From Brachypodium distachyon (taxonomy: Eukaryota > Streptophyta > Magnoliopsida > Poales > Poaceae): a stretch of DNA of 64,000 nt. Location of the stretch: NCBI RefSeq assembly GCF_000005505.3, contig NC_016133.3, positions 1,116,001 through 1,180,000 on the forward strand. The letters are read 5' to 3'. The notes under the pieces are model-generated. The model saw only the letters and a program-made list of their open reading frames with translations, did no database searches and was not told where the DNA came from. Shown here piece after piece: positions 45,198-56,240 of this stretch; position 1 is the first letter of the stretch, and each line of letters starts with the position of its first letter. The translations under genes were made by a program, and so were the position numbers.

Positions 45198-47487
45198 TTA
45201 GTCGAGACCGAGGTAGTGCAGATGATGCTGGTGATACCCGCCAAGCTCTTGGTGCTGCTGCTGCTGCAGGTGGTAATGGTGCTCCCCCGCTTGGCCGCCG
45301 TAGAGCTTCGCCACCTCCGCCATCATCATCGTCGTCGTCGGCGTCTCCCTCGTCGTCAGCGGCGGCGGAGCCATCGCTGCCACCGGCCACACGCAGCCGC
45401 CAGCGCCGTACATCTCCCTGGTCGCCTCCAGCAGCGAGTCCCTCACCCTGTCCACCGGCACCGCCGCCTCGTTCTCCCTCATCTGCACCACCAAATAATC
45501 AGAGATTCAGAAAGCCAAGCAGCAATGGCGATCGGCCGGCCAGAGGAATGAACGGAGCTCACGACGGCGCGGAAGACGTTGAGGACGAGCTTGTTGTAGG
45601 AGGTGACGTTGACGTTGGTGACCTGGAGCCCCAGGGCGGCGATCTCGTCCATGATGCGGACGAAGCGGCCGGACTTGTGCGAGCAGAGCACCTGCAGGAA
45701 GAACTCGTCGCTGCCGTCCACCTGCCGGACCTCCACCTGCGGCTCCATGTCCTGGTCTTGGTCGCCACCCTTGTCGTCGTCCTTCTCCTCCTGATCCTCC
45801 CCCGCCGCCGCCGCCGCGGCCGCCCGGGCCCGCTTCTTGCAGAGGGGTGGCTGCGGCGGCGGGGGGGACACGTCGTCGTTATCCAGCCCCGGCGGCGGGT
45901 GGTCGTCCATGGTGAGCACGTCGGGGGCCATGATGCCGTTGTTGGGGTTTGGGTTTTCTTCTTCCTCGAGCTCGTCTTGCAGCTCCTTCACCTGCTTCTG
46001 CAACCCCACGATGTAGTCGATCGCGTCCCCCAGGATCGCCGCCCGGTCCATCTGACCATCAAATCCGAAAGGGTTTATTTGGAGCGGAAGATTTTGATCC
46101 ATGGAGGATTTAATTGGTTGGTACCTTGGTGATGTTGGGGACGAGGGAGCGGAGCTTGTAGAGGCGGTCGTTGAGCTTCTTGCGGCGGTTGCGCTCGGCC
46201 ATTAGGTTCTTGCACTGCTGCCGCTTCCCTCCGCCAGTGCCGCCGTCCTTCCCGCCCCTCTGGACCTCGCCATCGACGTCGTCGTCGCCCTGCAGCTCGC
46301 TGCCCTCCGAACCGGACTCCGCCCTCGCCGCCACCCCACCGGAGTACAGCTGCTCGTGCACCGCCGCCGACGGCTCGCTGTTCCCGGCCGCGAACCCCCA
46401 CGACGCAGCGCCACCGTCTTCCCCGGCTTCGGCAGCCGGCGCCAAGAACTGGTCCTCGCCGCCGCCGCTGTCGAACAGGTTGAGAGACGCCACCGACGTA
46501 GCTGCGTAGAACTGGTCCTCCGCCGCCGTAGCCGGCTGCTGCAGCTGCCAGCCATGTCCGCCGCCGCACTGCACCATGACCATCTCCGCCATCTCCTGCT
46601 CCTCCGCCATCTGCATCAAATTGCACATAGCCATCATATATCACACATATATACACGCATCACCCATCCGGAGAAGAACACAAAGGCTGTTGCGTGGGGT
46701 GCACTGAGCTCCGTCGCCGGTGGCGTCGGCGCTCACGCGAATGCCATGGCTCTCCTAACTAACTAACTACCTACTCGATCCTGATCGAGCTAATTAAGCT
46801 AAGCTAACCGACTTATCTCATCCATCCATCACTATGGACGTACATATCTGGACGCAAAGAGCTCCACGAGGCCGCCGGCGACGGGGACGAGGAGCCGCGT
46901 CTTCTCGCCGCCACCGTTGCCGCCGGCAGTATCATGCGTCTGCGCCACGTCGCTGGAGTAGCTCTGCCAGATCGGCTGGTTCGACAGCAGCGCCTGCGAG
47001 TGTATCCTGACCAAATCAAAAGTTAGATAAAGCTCAAGCAAAAAATCAATGGCGACCAGGAAGCGGGGAGGAAGAAGAAGCAGTTTGCGATTGAATTGTT
47101 ACCCGATGGAGGAGTCGAGCGGGATGGAGGAAGGCAGGTCGCCGAGAGCCGCCACCTGCGCCTCGAACTCGCCGCTGCAGCAGAACCCCGTCATCTCCAA
47201 GAAACTGCCATTAATTCGCCATGAATCACCGTCAAGCTCTGGGTGCAAGAATCGTGTATATATATGAACATGAATGAAAGGCGCACATATATATATATAT
47301 ACCTCTGGTCAGGGGAGAGGCGCCAGTAGATGCAGTAGTCCCAGCTGTCGGCGCCGACGAGCGGCCTCAGCACCGCCTCCACCGTGGCGCCTCCCCCTCC
47401 TCCTCCGCCGCCGCCGCCATGGCCATTAACGGCAGCAGCAGCAGAGCTGCCGACTATGCTGTGGTGCTGCTGATGCTCTACTCCCAT
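45198..47487 (-). CDS. TDR/AMS-type bHLH transcription factor, copy A
   Basis: Homologue of rice TAPETUM DEGENERATION RETARDATION and Arabidopsis ABORTED MICROSPORES, which control tapetal programmed cell death and pollen wall lipid genes. Six exons: 47487-47303, 47204-47103, 47006-46844, 46610-46125, 46051-45563 and 45482-45198, giving 569 aa. The N-terminal bHLH-MYC_N region reads [34 protein letters not shown] and [17 protein letters not shown]. The bHLH basic part is [20 protein letters not shown], split by the phase-0 intron before [17 protein letters not shown]. The C-terminal ACT-like domain is EPQVEVRQV...[20 protein letters not shown]. Compared with copy B it has Ser for Arg after SPDQ, IHSQAL for MHAQAL, and Asn for Lys in the basic region. 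It looks intact. Confidence 0.93.
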
Positions 47488-47509
47488 GGTCAGCTTTGAT
47501 CAATCAATC

Positions 47510-47985
47510 GACCGATCAGCGTGCCCTAGGAAGATTCAGTCAGTGAGTGAGCTAGTGAGTCAGTGACACATCGATTCAAAAGCAACAGGAGCCAAATGCA
47601 GCTGCAGCTCTGCAATCAATCAATCAAGGGATGGATGGATGCATCCATGTTGCTGCTGTCAGGAATCAGGATAGGATTTCTTGATGTCATCCGTCACAGA
47701 TGCAGACAGGAAAGGACAGATGACACCCAGTATATATATGTGGTACTACCATCATGCAGAAACACACACATGCATGCTTTTAAGGTCATCTCAACCCAAG
47801 CTTTGATTAAGATGATCAAATGCAACAATAACAGAATCACAACAAACGCAAGCTTTGATTAAGATGATCAACTGCTGTTCTTGGCTAGCTAGGAACAACA
47901 GAAAGAAAGCTAGTACCTTTCTGCGGGCTTCGCTTCCCAGGAAACGAATGATCGGTGTATATATCAGCTGAAAGCAATTGGTAAC
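47510..47985 (-). promoter_or_regulatory. TDR-A core promoter and probable 5' leader intron
   Basis: On the minus strand a CCAATTGC box (about 47980) and TGATATATACACC (TATA, about 47957-47967) are followed by a short leader. A donor AAAG|GTACTAGC lies at 47916/47917 and an acceptor TTCCTAG near 47526, 38 bp before the ATG. The same elements occur in the copy B flank. The intron is inferred, not proven. Confidence 0.45.
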
Positions 47986-48180
47986 TGAAGAATCATCTCA
48001 AATTCTCAACTGCAGGCAGGGCTGTTGCATCATCACTTAACATATATACAGGAGATATGCCTGCCTGCCTCTGCAAGCTCCACATGAAACAGTCAGTTAA
48101 TTAGGGGTCTGCTATCTCCAGAGATATGCAACTGCATGCCCAATTTATTTACTGCAAAAACTCACAATTAGCATGATTGA

Positions 48181-48265
48181 TTTAACATAATCCCCACCCG
48201 CACCGATATCGCCGCTGCGGGAGGCTGTTACGAGTAGGTGGGTCGCAAGAAAGGTGTGACGGTGA
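48181..48265. promoter_or_regulatory. 85-bp conserved non-coding block upstream of TDR-A
   Basis: From TTTAACATAATCCCCACCCG to GGTGTGACGGTGAA. It matches 53910-53994 at 84 of 85 positions, clearly better than the neighbouring flank. CCCCACCC and GGTGGGT can pair, leaving a GC-rich loop. Confidence 0.6.
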
Positions 48266-49378
48266 AGACGGTTTCAAAATTCACCTCTGGTTATATTACC
48301 TCGTGAAATTATCAAACTTAATTACACAATGCATATGCTCTTGTCCTGTCCAATGCCTAATTAAACAAGTTGCAGTTCCGATGAGCAAGGCCAATGTTGG
48401 TGCACCTTTCTCATGAGCCAGACAGTGAAATGACACTAATGGCATGTGTTTTAAAAGAAGAGGAACACAAAAGGGTTTCATGATCTTGGAAGGGGAATGC
48501 ATGTAATTTGGCCTGGGGCTGGACAGGGGTGACATAAGAAGGTTGTTGGATCTACTAAGAGCTTAGCTGGTGAAGATATCTGCTGATGCCAATGTGTTCC
48601 TGTACCATCCACGCATCAGACTCTTCTCTCACTCGGTTCTTCTTCCGGATCATGACGTAAAAGGACAGGGACAACGGATATTGAGAAAAAAATGTTTGCA
48701 AAATTCAGGCATGAAGATGTTAGATGTGCCGACAGCAGCATGATAAGGTTCACAGATGAAGTTGCTTCATGTCATGTTATGTAATGTAATGTCCTTTCTG
48801 TTGGTGGCAAGCAAAAAATTCCAGAGACTGAGGTTACTTTCTACAAATTAAAAAAATTCGAAGGAGTGCTTTTCTCCATTATAAGCAATATATGTTTCTG
48901 AAACCGATAATCAGTAGTACATGCTACATGAATTTTCAACAGTTTGCTGCTTCTCTGCTGATAGCTGGAGAACATCATAAGAGGAGAGCATCATGAGAAG
49001 ACCATGTACTTAATGTTCTGCTGTTTTCAGAAATAAGAGTGCTCATCCTCTCATCTGGCGCAAAAAATCCCCGACTTGCAGATCTAGTAACAAGTGTAAG
49101 ATAACAGAACACAACAGATAGGATCGATCGATTAACCAACCAACCAACCAACCGGTGCTTAATTAATCATTGATCCCGGAAGAGAAAGACCGGCATCATC
49201 ATCATCATCGATCATGGAAACGTTTGGCGCTTGATTTGGGGGCGCGCATTTGAACTAACTAGATAGATCAGCCGCCCGGCCGGTTGTTCCGTGAATCTTT
49301 ACATGTGTGAATCGATCTGGTCGATCTCCGTCGAGGGAGAAGGAATGAAGGATTGGGGATTGAGGGGCGGATGCTTAC

Positions 49379-49547
49379 GAGGGCCGGGAGGAGGGGAAGG
49401 CGATGAGGTCGTGCTACGGGTGGCGCTGGATGAGCAGCTCGGCGGACGGTGGCCCAGAGGCCGGCGACGGCCAAGGAGACGGCTTGCACGTCGTTGGGGT
49501 TGCCGAGCAGCCTCACCCCGCGCGTACGCCCTGTGCTCCGATTCCAT
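49379..49547 (-). pseudogene. Glucuronokinase exon 1 fragment
   Basis: The minus strand reads ESEHRAYARG like the real gene ([10 protein letters not shown]). Small deletions then remove the [12 protein letters not shown] phosphate-binding region cleanly in frame, and the rest ([16 protein letters not shown] DNA) is frameshifted. The original splice donor CTC|GTAAG is still present at 49378/49379. Exons 2-6 are absent. The piece was carried along when the TDR segment was duplicated and cannot make a kinase. Confidence 0.88.
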
Positions 49548-50978
49548 CGCCGCCGCCGCCGAGCCGGAGATTGTGGAAGGAACGACGACTCTCGATGATG
49601 GCAGGCGTCGTCCGAGTTGGGGACAGGGATTGTTGACTTTGACTTTGACTCACTTTCAGAAAATAGCTTCATCTCGTTATTGAAAAAACAAACTATTCTA
49701 CTATGTCAAAGAGTAAAGAACAGGGTAATTTAATAAATCCATAGAGGCCGTGTCAGCCAATGGTAGAAAGCTCGAACCGCTTCTCTCGCGTCGATGGTTC
49801 TAAAAACGTGCGCTGATCATTATTTTGCTGCGAGCAAGCCAGAGTGTTCGTTTTTTTTCTTCAAAAAGAAGGTCGAAACCTTCGGATCCATCGCCACCTC
49901 CCTTGCCTCGCCGGGATCCAGCCCGCCGTAGCCCCAGGAGGGCCAAGCTGCAAAAGAGGAACCGCCTCCCACGCTATCCCTGCGCCAAAGATCTGCCAAG
50001 CGGGATGACTAGCCTGCCACAACAGCCGTTGCAGTTATCGTGCAGAGCGGAATGTGTCTCAGACACATCTGGTCACTCCGATGTCTGCCACCATGCACAA
50101 CCAAAAGACGAGGCCTCACCACCGTGGCGCGGGCTTTGCCCGTTGGCACGCACCGTCGGCGGCGAGGGAGAGGGAGGATGGTGGCGGTCTTGGTGCTAGA
50201 AGAGGGACAAGGGTTTTCCGGATCGGGACGAGGGAGCTATCCTACGAGCTCGCTTTTCCTTCGGTAAGTGGTCAAAGCACCCATCTTTGTGCCGTAAAAC
50301 GAGATCCAAAAGATCTGACACAAACTTCTGAACAACCTTGGATTAGCGCGAGAAATTGAACAAGATTCAACATAAGAAGAATGGTCTAAATCACAGTGCA
50401 ACAGACATATCTCCAAGAAAAACTAGACAAGAGGATTATATGAAGAAAAAAATGATCCACCGGTACTTCAACGTGGCATGAAAGGCACTTGACGTCCCTA
50501 GGACCCTAACGGTGACGTATGTGGGATGTACTCAGGCAATGATTGGAAGGCGGGCACGGATGAGCCGCGACAAAAAAATAATCTGAATCATAGAGGGCAA
50601 CTGTCAGAGGGGTGAGCATAGATCGATCAAGGAAGTCGTATACATTTTCATCACTCCGGCCAGCTAACTTGATTTCTCAATTACCCTAACAAAATCTTTA
50701 CTCTGTTCCTCATTTTACGTCTTTAATTCAATATGAATGGTCAGACGTTAGAAATGAGAACGGTCTTCGTCTACGTGCACAAATCCGTAAGAGGTGTTTT
50801 GTGCAACGGAGTCGATAAGAAGTTATATACATTTTCATCACTTGGGCTAGCGAACTTATTCCTCGATTACCCTGAAAAAATCTTTTTTTATCCTCCATTT
50901 TACTTTTTTTTTCTTAGTCCCGTGCTTTTACAATCTTATGAATCAAAGGATCCTTGGCAGTATAAATACAGTGACAGT
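49548..50978. other. Extra sequence between the exon-1 remnant and TDR-B
   Basis: The first 120 bp still match the glucuronokinase promoter. About 49740-50630 is GC-rich, has no counterpart in unit 1 and reads like a degenerate mobile element, without an identifiable domain. A diverged direct repeat follows (50633-50910), then the TDR-B 3' flank. Confidence 0.5.
50633..50910. repeat. Diverged direct repeat, about 88 bp arms
   Basis: Arm 1 (about 50633-50720) and arm 2 (about 50818-50910) share GAAGT..TATACATTTTCATCAC, GCTAACTT-like, TC.ATTACCCT.A.AAAATCTTT and TCC.CATTTTAC in order. The offset is about 185 bp. They could be the ends or LTR-like parts of a small inserted element. Confidence 0.6.
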
Positions 50979-53269
50979 TTAATCGAGACCGAGGTAGTAC
51001 AGATGCTGCTGCTGGTGATACCCGCCAAGCAATTGCTGCTGCTGCAGCTGGTAATGGTGCTCCCCCGCTTCGCCGCCGCCGTCGAGCTTCGCCTCGGCCG
51101 CCATCACCATCATCGGCGCCTCCATCGCCGGCAGCGGCGCCATCGCCGCCGGCCACACGCCGCCAGCGCCGTACATCTCCCTGGTCACCTCCAGCAGCGA
51201 GTCCCTCACCCTGTCCGCCGGCACCGCCGCCTCGTTCTCCCTCATCTGCAACAACCACCATTAAAACCATCAGAGAGGCCAGCAGCAGCAGCAATGGCGA
51301 CCGGCCGGAGAAGTAAACGGAGCTCACGACGGCGCGGAAGACGTTGAGGACGAGCTTGTTGTAGGAGGTGACGTTGACGTTGGTGACCTGTAGGCCCAGG
51401 GCGGCGATCTCGTCCATGATGCGCACGAAGCGGCCGGGCTTGTGCGAGCAGAGCACCTGCAGGAAGAACTCCTCCCCGCCGCCGCCCACCTGCCGGACCT
51501 CCACCTGCGGCTCCATGTCCTGCTCCTGCTCCTCCTGCTCTCCCTTCTCCTCCTCCTCCTCCGGATCCGCCGCCGGCGCCCGGGCACGCTTCTGCGGCGG
51601 CGGGGGTGAGGCCTCGTCGTTGTCGAGCCCCGGCGGCGGGTGGTCGTCCATGGTGAGCACGTCGGGGTTATTTGGGTTGTCTTCTTCCTCGAGCTCGTCC
51701 TGGAGATCCTTGACCTGCTTCTGCAGCCCCACGATGTAGTCGATCGCGTCCCCCAGGATCGATGCCCGGTCCATCTGAATCGATCGAAGCAAATTCCCCA
51801 GGAAATTTTGTTTCAGAGATCCATGGATGAATTTGTGTTTCTTCTGTGATCTTCGGCCATGGAGGATTTGGTAATATATACCTTGGTGATGTTGGGGACG
51901 AGGGAGCGGAGCTTGTAGAGGCGGTCGTTGAGCTTCTTGCGGCGCTTGCGCTCGGCCATCAGGTTCTTGCACTGCTGCCGCTTGCCGCCGCCGCCGCCAT
52001 GGCCGCCGTCCTTCCTCTGGACCCCGCCGTCCACGTCGTCGTCGTCGCCCTGCAGCTCGCTGCCCTCCGACCCGGACTCCGCCCGGGCCGCCGCCGCCGC
52101 ACCGCCGGAGTACAGCTGCTGCTGCTCGTGCGCCGCCTCGCTGCTAGTCCCGGCCGCGACCCCCCACGCCGCAGCGCCACCGTCGTCTTCCCCGGCGCCG
52201 GCAGCCAGGAACTGGTCGTCTCCGCCGGCGCCGCCGCCGCCGCCGTCGAACAGGTTGAGCGACGCCACCGACGTCGCCGCGTAGAACTGCTCCTCCTCCG
52301 CCGCCGCCATAGCCGGCTGCTGCTGCTGAAGCTGCCAGCCATGGCCGCCGCCGCACTGCGCCATCACCAGCTCCGCCATCTCCTGCTCCTCCGCCATCTG
52401 CGTCAGTTCAAAGCCCGGCCATGGATATCACACACATATATATACAGCACGCATCATCCGGAAAAGAAGAACACAAAGGCTGTTGCGTGTGGGGCATTGA
52501 GAGCCCCGTCGCCGGCGGCGTCGGCGGTCACGCGAACGCCATGGCTATCCTAACGAACTAACTACCTTACCTACTCGATCCTGATCGAGCTAATTAAGCT
52601 AAGCTAACCGACAACTGATCTCATCCATCACTATGCACGTACGTATCTGGAGGCGAAGAGCTCCACGAGGCCGCCGGCGACGGGGACGAGGAGCCGCGTC
52701 TTCTCGCCGCCGGCAGTATCCTGCACCTGCGGCGCCATGTCGCCGGAGCAGCTCTGCCAGATTGGCTGGTTCGACAGCAGCGCCTGCGCGTGCATCCTGA
52801 CCAAACCAATCAATCAATCAAGAGATCATCAGAACGAATCAACAGTTATATAGAGCTCGAGCAGGAATCAATGGCGACCGAGGAGGAGGAAGAAGAATTT
52901 GATTAAAAAAATCGATCGAATTCTTACCCGATGGAGGAGGAGTCGAGCGGGATGGAGGAAGGCAGGTCGCCGAGCGCCTCGAACTCGCCGCTGCAGCAGA
53001 ACCCCGTCATCTCCAAGAACCTGCCATGAATCATGCATCATCAAGCTCTGTATATGCAAGAATCATATGACCAAACAATATTCGCACCTCTGGTCAGGGG
53101 AGAGGCGCCAGTAGATGCAGTAATCCCAGCCGTCGGCGCCCACGAGCGGCCTCAGCGCCGCCTCCACCGTGCCGCCGCCACCGCCATGGCCATGAACGGC
53201 AGCAGCAGCAGCAGCAGCAGCAGAGCTGACGATGCTGTGGTGCTCCAGCTGATGCTCTCCTCCTCCCAT
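50979..53269 (-). CDS. TDR/AMS-type bHLH transcription factor, copy B
   Basis: Tandem paralogue of copy A with the same six-exon structure: 53269-53088, 53020-52928, 52796-52643, 52397-51882, 51774-51328 and 51245-50979, giving 552 aa, the length I recall for rice TDR. The N-terminal domain is [36 protein letters not shown] and [17 protein letters not shown]. The basic-HLH region is [20 protein letters not shown] then [20 protein letters not shown]. The C-terminal ACT-like domain is [20 protein letters not shown]. At the positions where the copies differ, this one keeps the residues typical of the family (DQR, MHAQ, AERKRR, MDRASI). It is therefore the better candidate for the ancestral function. 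Ala and Gly runs differ in length between the copies. Confidence 0.93.
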
Positions 53270-53274
53270 GGTCA

Positions 53275-53725
53275 GCTATCAGTTTGTCCTAGGAAGATTC
53301 AGTCAATGAGTGTGCAGCTGCAGCTCTGAATCTCTGCAATCAGCCATGGATGGATGCATCCATGTTGCTGCTGTCAGGAATCAGGATAGGATTTCTTGAT
53401 GTCATCCATCACAGATGACACCCAGCAAAGGACAGATGACACCCAGTATATGTATAGTGCTTCCATACAGACGCATGTTTTGATCATGATGATCAAATGC
53501 AACAGTAACAGAATCACAACAAACCCAAGCTCTGATTAAGATGATCAAATGCAACAGTAACGGAAGCACAACAAACCCAAGCTCTGATTAAGATGATCAA
53601 ATGCTCTTCTTGGTTATCTAGGAACAACAGAAAGAAAGCTAGTACCTTTCTGCGGGCTTCGCTCCCCGGCGATCGATCGATCGGTGTATATATCAGCTGA
53701 AAGCAATTGGTAACTGAAGAATCAT
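53275..53725 (-). promoter_or_regulatory. TDR-B core promoter and probable 5' leader intron
   Basis: Same arrangement as copy A: CCAATTGCTTTCAGCTGATA with TATATACACC, then AGCGAAGCCCGCAGAAAG|GTAC as donor, and an acceptor TTCCTAG shortly before the ATG. A GATCGATCGATCG run separates the TATA region from the leader only in this copy. Confidence 0.45.
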
Positions 53726-53909
53726 CTCAAATTCTCAACTGCAGACAGGGCTGTTGCATCATCACTTTAACATATATAGAGGGAGCCATCCCTGCTTGTC
53801 TCTGTAAGCTCCTCATGAAACAGGGCCAGTTAGGGGTGTATTGTCTTCAGAGACATGCAACTGCATGCTCAATGTTATTACTGCAAAACCTCACGATTAG
53901 CATGAGTGA

Positions 53910-53994
53910 TTTAACATAATCCCCACCCGCGCCGATATCGCCGCTGCGGGAGGCTGTTACGAGTAGGTGGGTCGCAAGAAAGGTGTGACGGTGA
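53910..53994. promoter_or_regulatory. 85-bp conserved non-coding block upstream of TDR-B
   Basis: Partner of 48181-48265, with one difference (CCCGCG here, CCCGCA there). It lies about 640 bp upstream of the ATG, against about 690 bp in copy A. Confidence 0.6.
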
Positions 53995-54399
53995 AATTCA
54001 CCTCTGATTATATTACCTTATGAAATTATCATACTTGATTACACAATGCATATGCTGTTGTCCTGTCCAATGCCTAATTAAACAAGTTGCAATTCTGATG
54101 AGCAAGGCCAATGTTGGTGCATCTTTCTCATGAGTCAGGCAGTCCAATGACACAAATGGCATGCGTTTTAAAGAAGAGGAACACAGAAGGGCTTCATGAT
54201 CTGGGAAGGGGTATGCATGTAATTTGGCCTGGGGCTGGACAGGGTGACATAAGAAGGTTGTTGGATCGACAAAGAGCTTAGCTGGTGAAGATATCTGCTG
54301 ATGCCAATGTGTTCCTGTACCGTCCACGCTTCAAACTCTTCTCTCACTCACTTCTTCAGGATCATGATGTAAAAGGACAGACACAACAGAAATTGAGAA

Positions 54400-56240
54400 A
54401 ACAAAATGTTTGCAAAATTCAGGCATGAAGATGTGCCGACAGCAGCATAATTAGGTTCACAGATGAAGTTGCTTCATGCTATGAAATGTAATGTCCTTTC
54501 TGCTGGTGACAAGTAACAAATTCTAGACAGAGGCACAGCTGGGAAGAAGAACATGGGACTGTTTTGAAGGAGTGTTTTCTCCATTAAAAGCAATGTATGT
54601 TTCTGTAACTGATAATCGATATATGTTAGTGACAGTCTGACAGACTTTTTCCATGATTTGTTGCTTCTCTGCTGATAGCTGAAGCAAGGTCATAAGAGAA
54701 GAGCGTCATAAGAAGACCATGTACTCAATCTTCGCATCTGCGCAAAGAATCAACTATTTTCAGAAATAGTCATCCCTGTAAGATGGATTGATGGCGATGT
54801 TTAACTGCAAGTAACAGTATTGCAGCAATTGTGTCTGAAACCCAGCAAAAGAGAACTGTCCAGTCCAGTCCTTGATGAACACATGATTTGGCCTTGAACG
54901 GCACTGGATTGTTCAGGTGAATATATCTCTGACAGTAGTATACACATGCTCTGAAGAAACATGGCCTTCTCTTTAATAAGCTTTGAAATGGGCATGGAAG
55001 GATCAACCCCCTTTTTTGGAGAAACAAGTGTCATCCATCTTATTCTTCTTTTCTTTTTTTGGCATCAGCATTCAGCAAGGCCTCGGTCTGCGCCACCGAC
55101 TAGTGGTTATGTAGCTTCGGTGCCATTTTGGCGATCATCTTCTAATACAAAAGAAAACACAAGAAGAACCACTCAACTGCAACAAGGCCATCAGAGAATA
55201 ATATTATACAGTCCATTCCTCACACACCACACCAAAGAATCAGCAAGTACTAGTGCATGATTTGGCCTTGAACAGAACAAGGTTCTTTCTGTTGATCAGC
55301 GGGGGAATGGATTTCTCATAGTGGAACTAATTACTTGCAAAATTCAGGCATGAAGATGGGGCAAAGCAGCATGATTAGGATCACCGATGAAAGTGCTACA
55401 AGTATGAAATGTAACAAATTCCAGACAGAAGAACATGAAATTTAGAGTGGTTTGTACAAAAATAATAATTGGCTTTGAAGGAGTGTTTTCTCCATTATAA
55501 GAAATATATGTTTCTGAAACTAATAACATAATAAATAGTATAAGTCAGCGACATTTTTTTTTTCGACAGCTTGCTGCGTCTCTGCTGGTAGCTGAAGAAC
55601 ATCACAAGAGAAGAGCATCATAAGAAGACCGTATACTGAATGTTCTGCTGTTTTCAAAAATCGGAGTGCGCATCTTCGTATCTGGCACAAGGAATCCACG
55701 ATTTGCAGGACTAGTCACCCTTATAAGATGGTTGATGGATATGCTTAACTGATCACAGAGAACCTGTTTTCTAGAAACAAATTGGCATCCATTTGTTTTT
55801 AGGAAACAAGTGCCATCCTTGTTATTTTGTTTTTGCATCAGCACATTCAGCAACCTCTCGGTTGGCACCGCCTTTAGGCACATAGGCGCTGGTGTCACAT
55901 GACAGGATGACAGCAGTGAAATTCAGAAAACCTTCAGTAAATAATACTGATATACATGTTTATTTACAAAAGGTGAATCCATGATAGGAGAGGTGACTCC
56001 ATAGCCTTTTTCGTCTGGCTTCGTCCCTGGCCGCTTACGGTGGTCATGTAGCTTTATCACCAGTTTGGTTATCTTCTTCTAACACAAATGACGCGCATTT
56101 CGACGCGCGTTTGACAGAGTGAAGAAACAAAAGAAGCACCCAACAAGTCATTGCAGCACAACACACGGAAGAATCAGCAAGTACTAATACATGATTTGGC
56201 CTTGAACAGCACAAGATTCTTCTGGTCATAGGCCTAATAT
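54400..56240. repeat. Tandem copies of the TDR flank / E2 upstream block
   Basis: Block 1 (about 54400-55290) and block 2 (about 55320-56240) share, in order: CAAAATTCAGGCATGAAGAT, GGAGTGTTTTCTCCATTA, TATATGTTTCTG, TTGCTGC.TCTCTGCTG, GAAACAAGTG.CATCC, GGTTATGTAGCTT-like and GAATCAGCAAGTACTA. ATGATTTGGCCTTGAACA and CA.GGTTCTT also match. The first half of the block is also present at about 48700-49110, making three copies. Confidence 0.75.

Larger units (their letters stand above)
43760..49110. repeat. Segmental tandem duplication, unit 1
   Basis: The unit spans part of glucuronokinase intron 1, glucuronokinase exon 1, the intergenic region, TDR-like gene A and its upstream flank. The left boundary is near 43760: ACAACACAAAACAGAGGATCG here resembles ACAGAACACAACAGATAGGA at about 49097. 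The right boundary is about 49110, where flank sequence changes abruptly into glucuronokinase intron sequence. See unit 2. Confidence 0.85.
47488..49378. other. Upstream flank of TDR-A up to the duplication junction
   Basis: Contains the TDR-A leader and promoter, the 85-bp conserved block (48181-48265) and the end of duplication unit 1 near 49110. From there glucuronokinase intron-1-like sequence runs to the exon-1 remnant. Confidence 0.6.
49110..54780. repeat. Segmental tandem duplication, unit 2
   Basis: Second copy of the 43760-49110 unit in the same orientation: glucuronokinase intron 1/exon 1 remnant (49115-49670), intergenic part with extra inserted sequence (about 49740-50950), TDR-like gene B, and flank to about 54780. 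Landmarks shared in order include AACCAACCAACCGGTGCTT, GGAAACGTTTG and the whole TDR gene. The 85-bp block and TAAGAAGACCATGTACT-type flank sequence also match. Confidence 0.85.
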
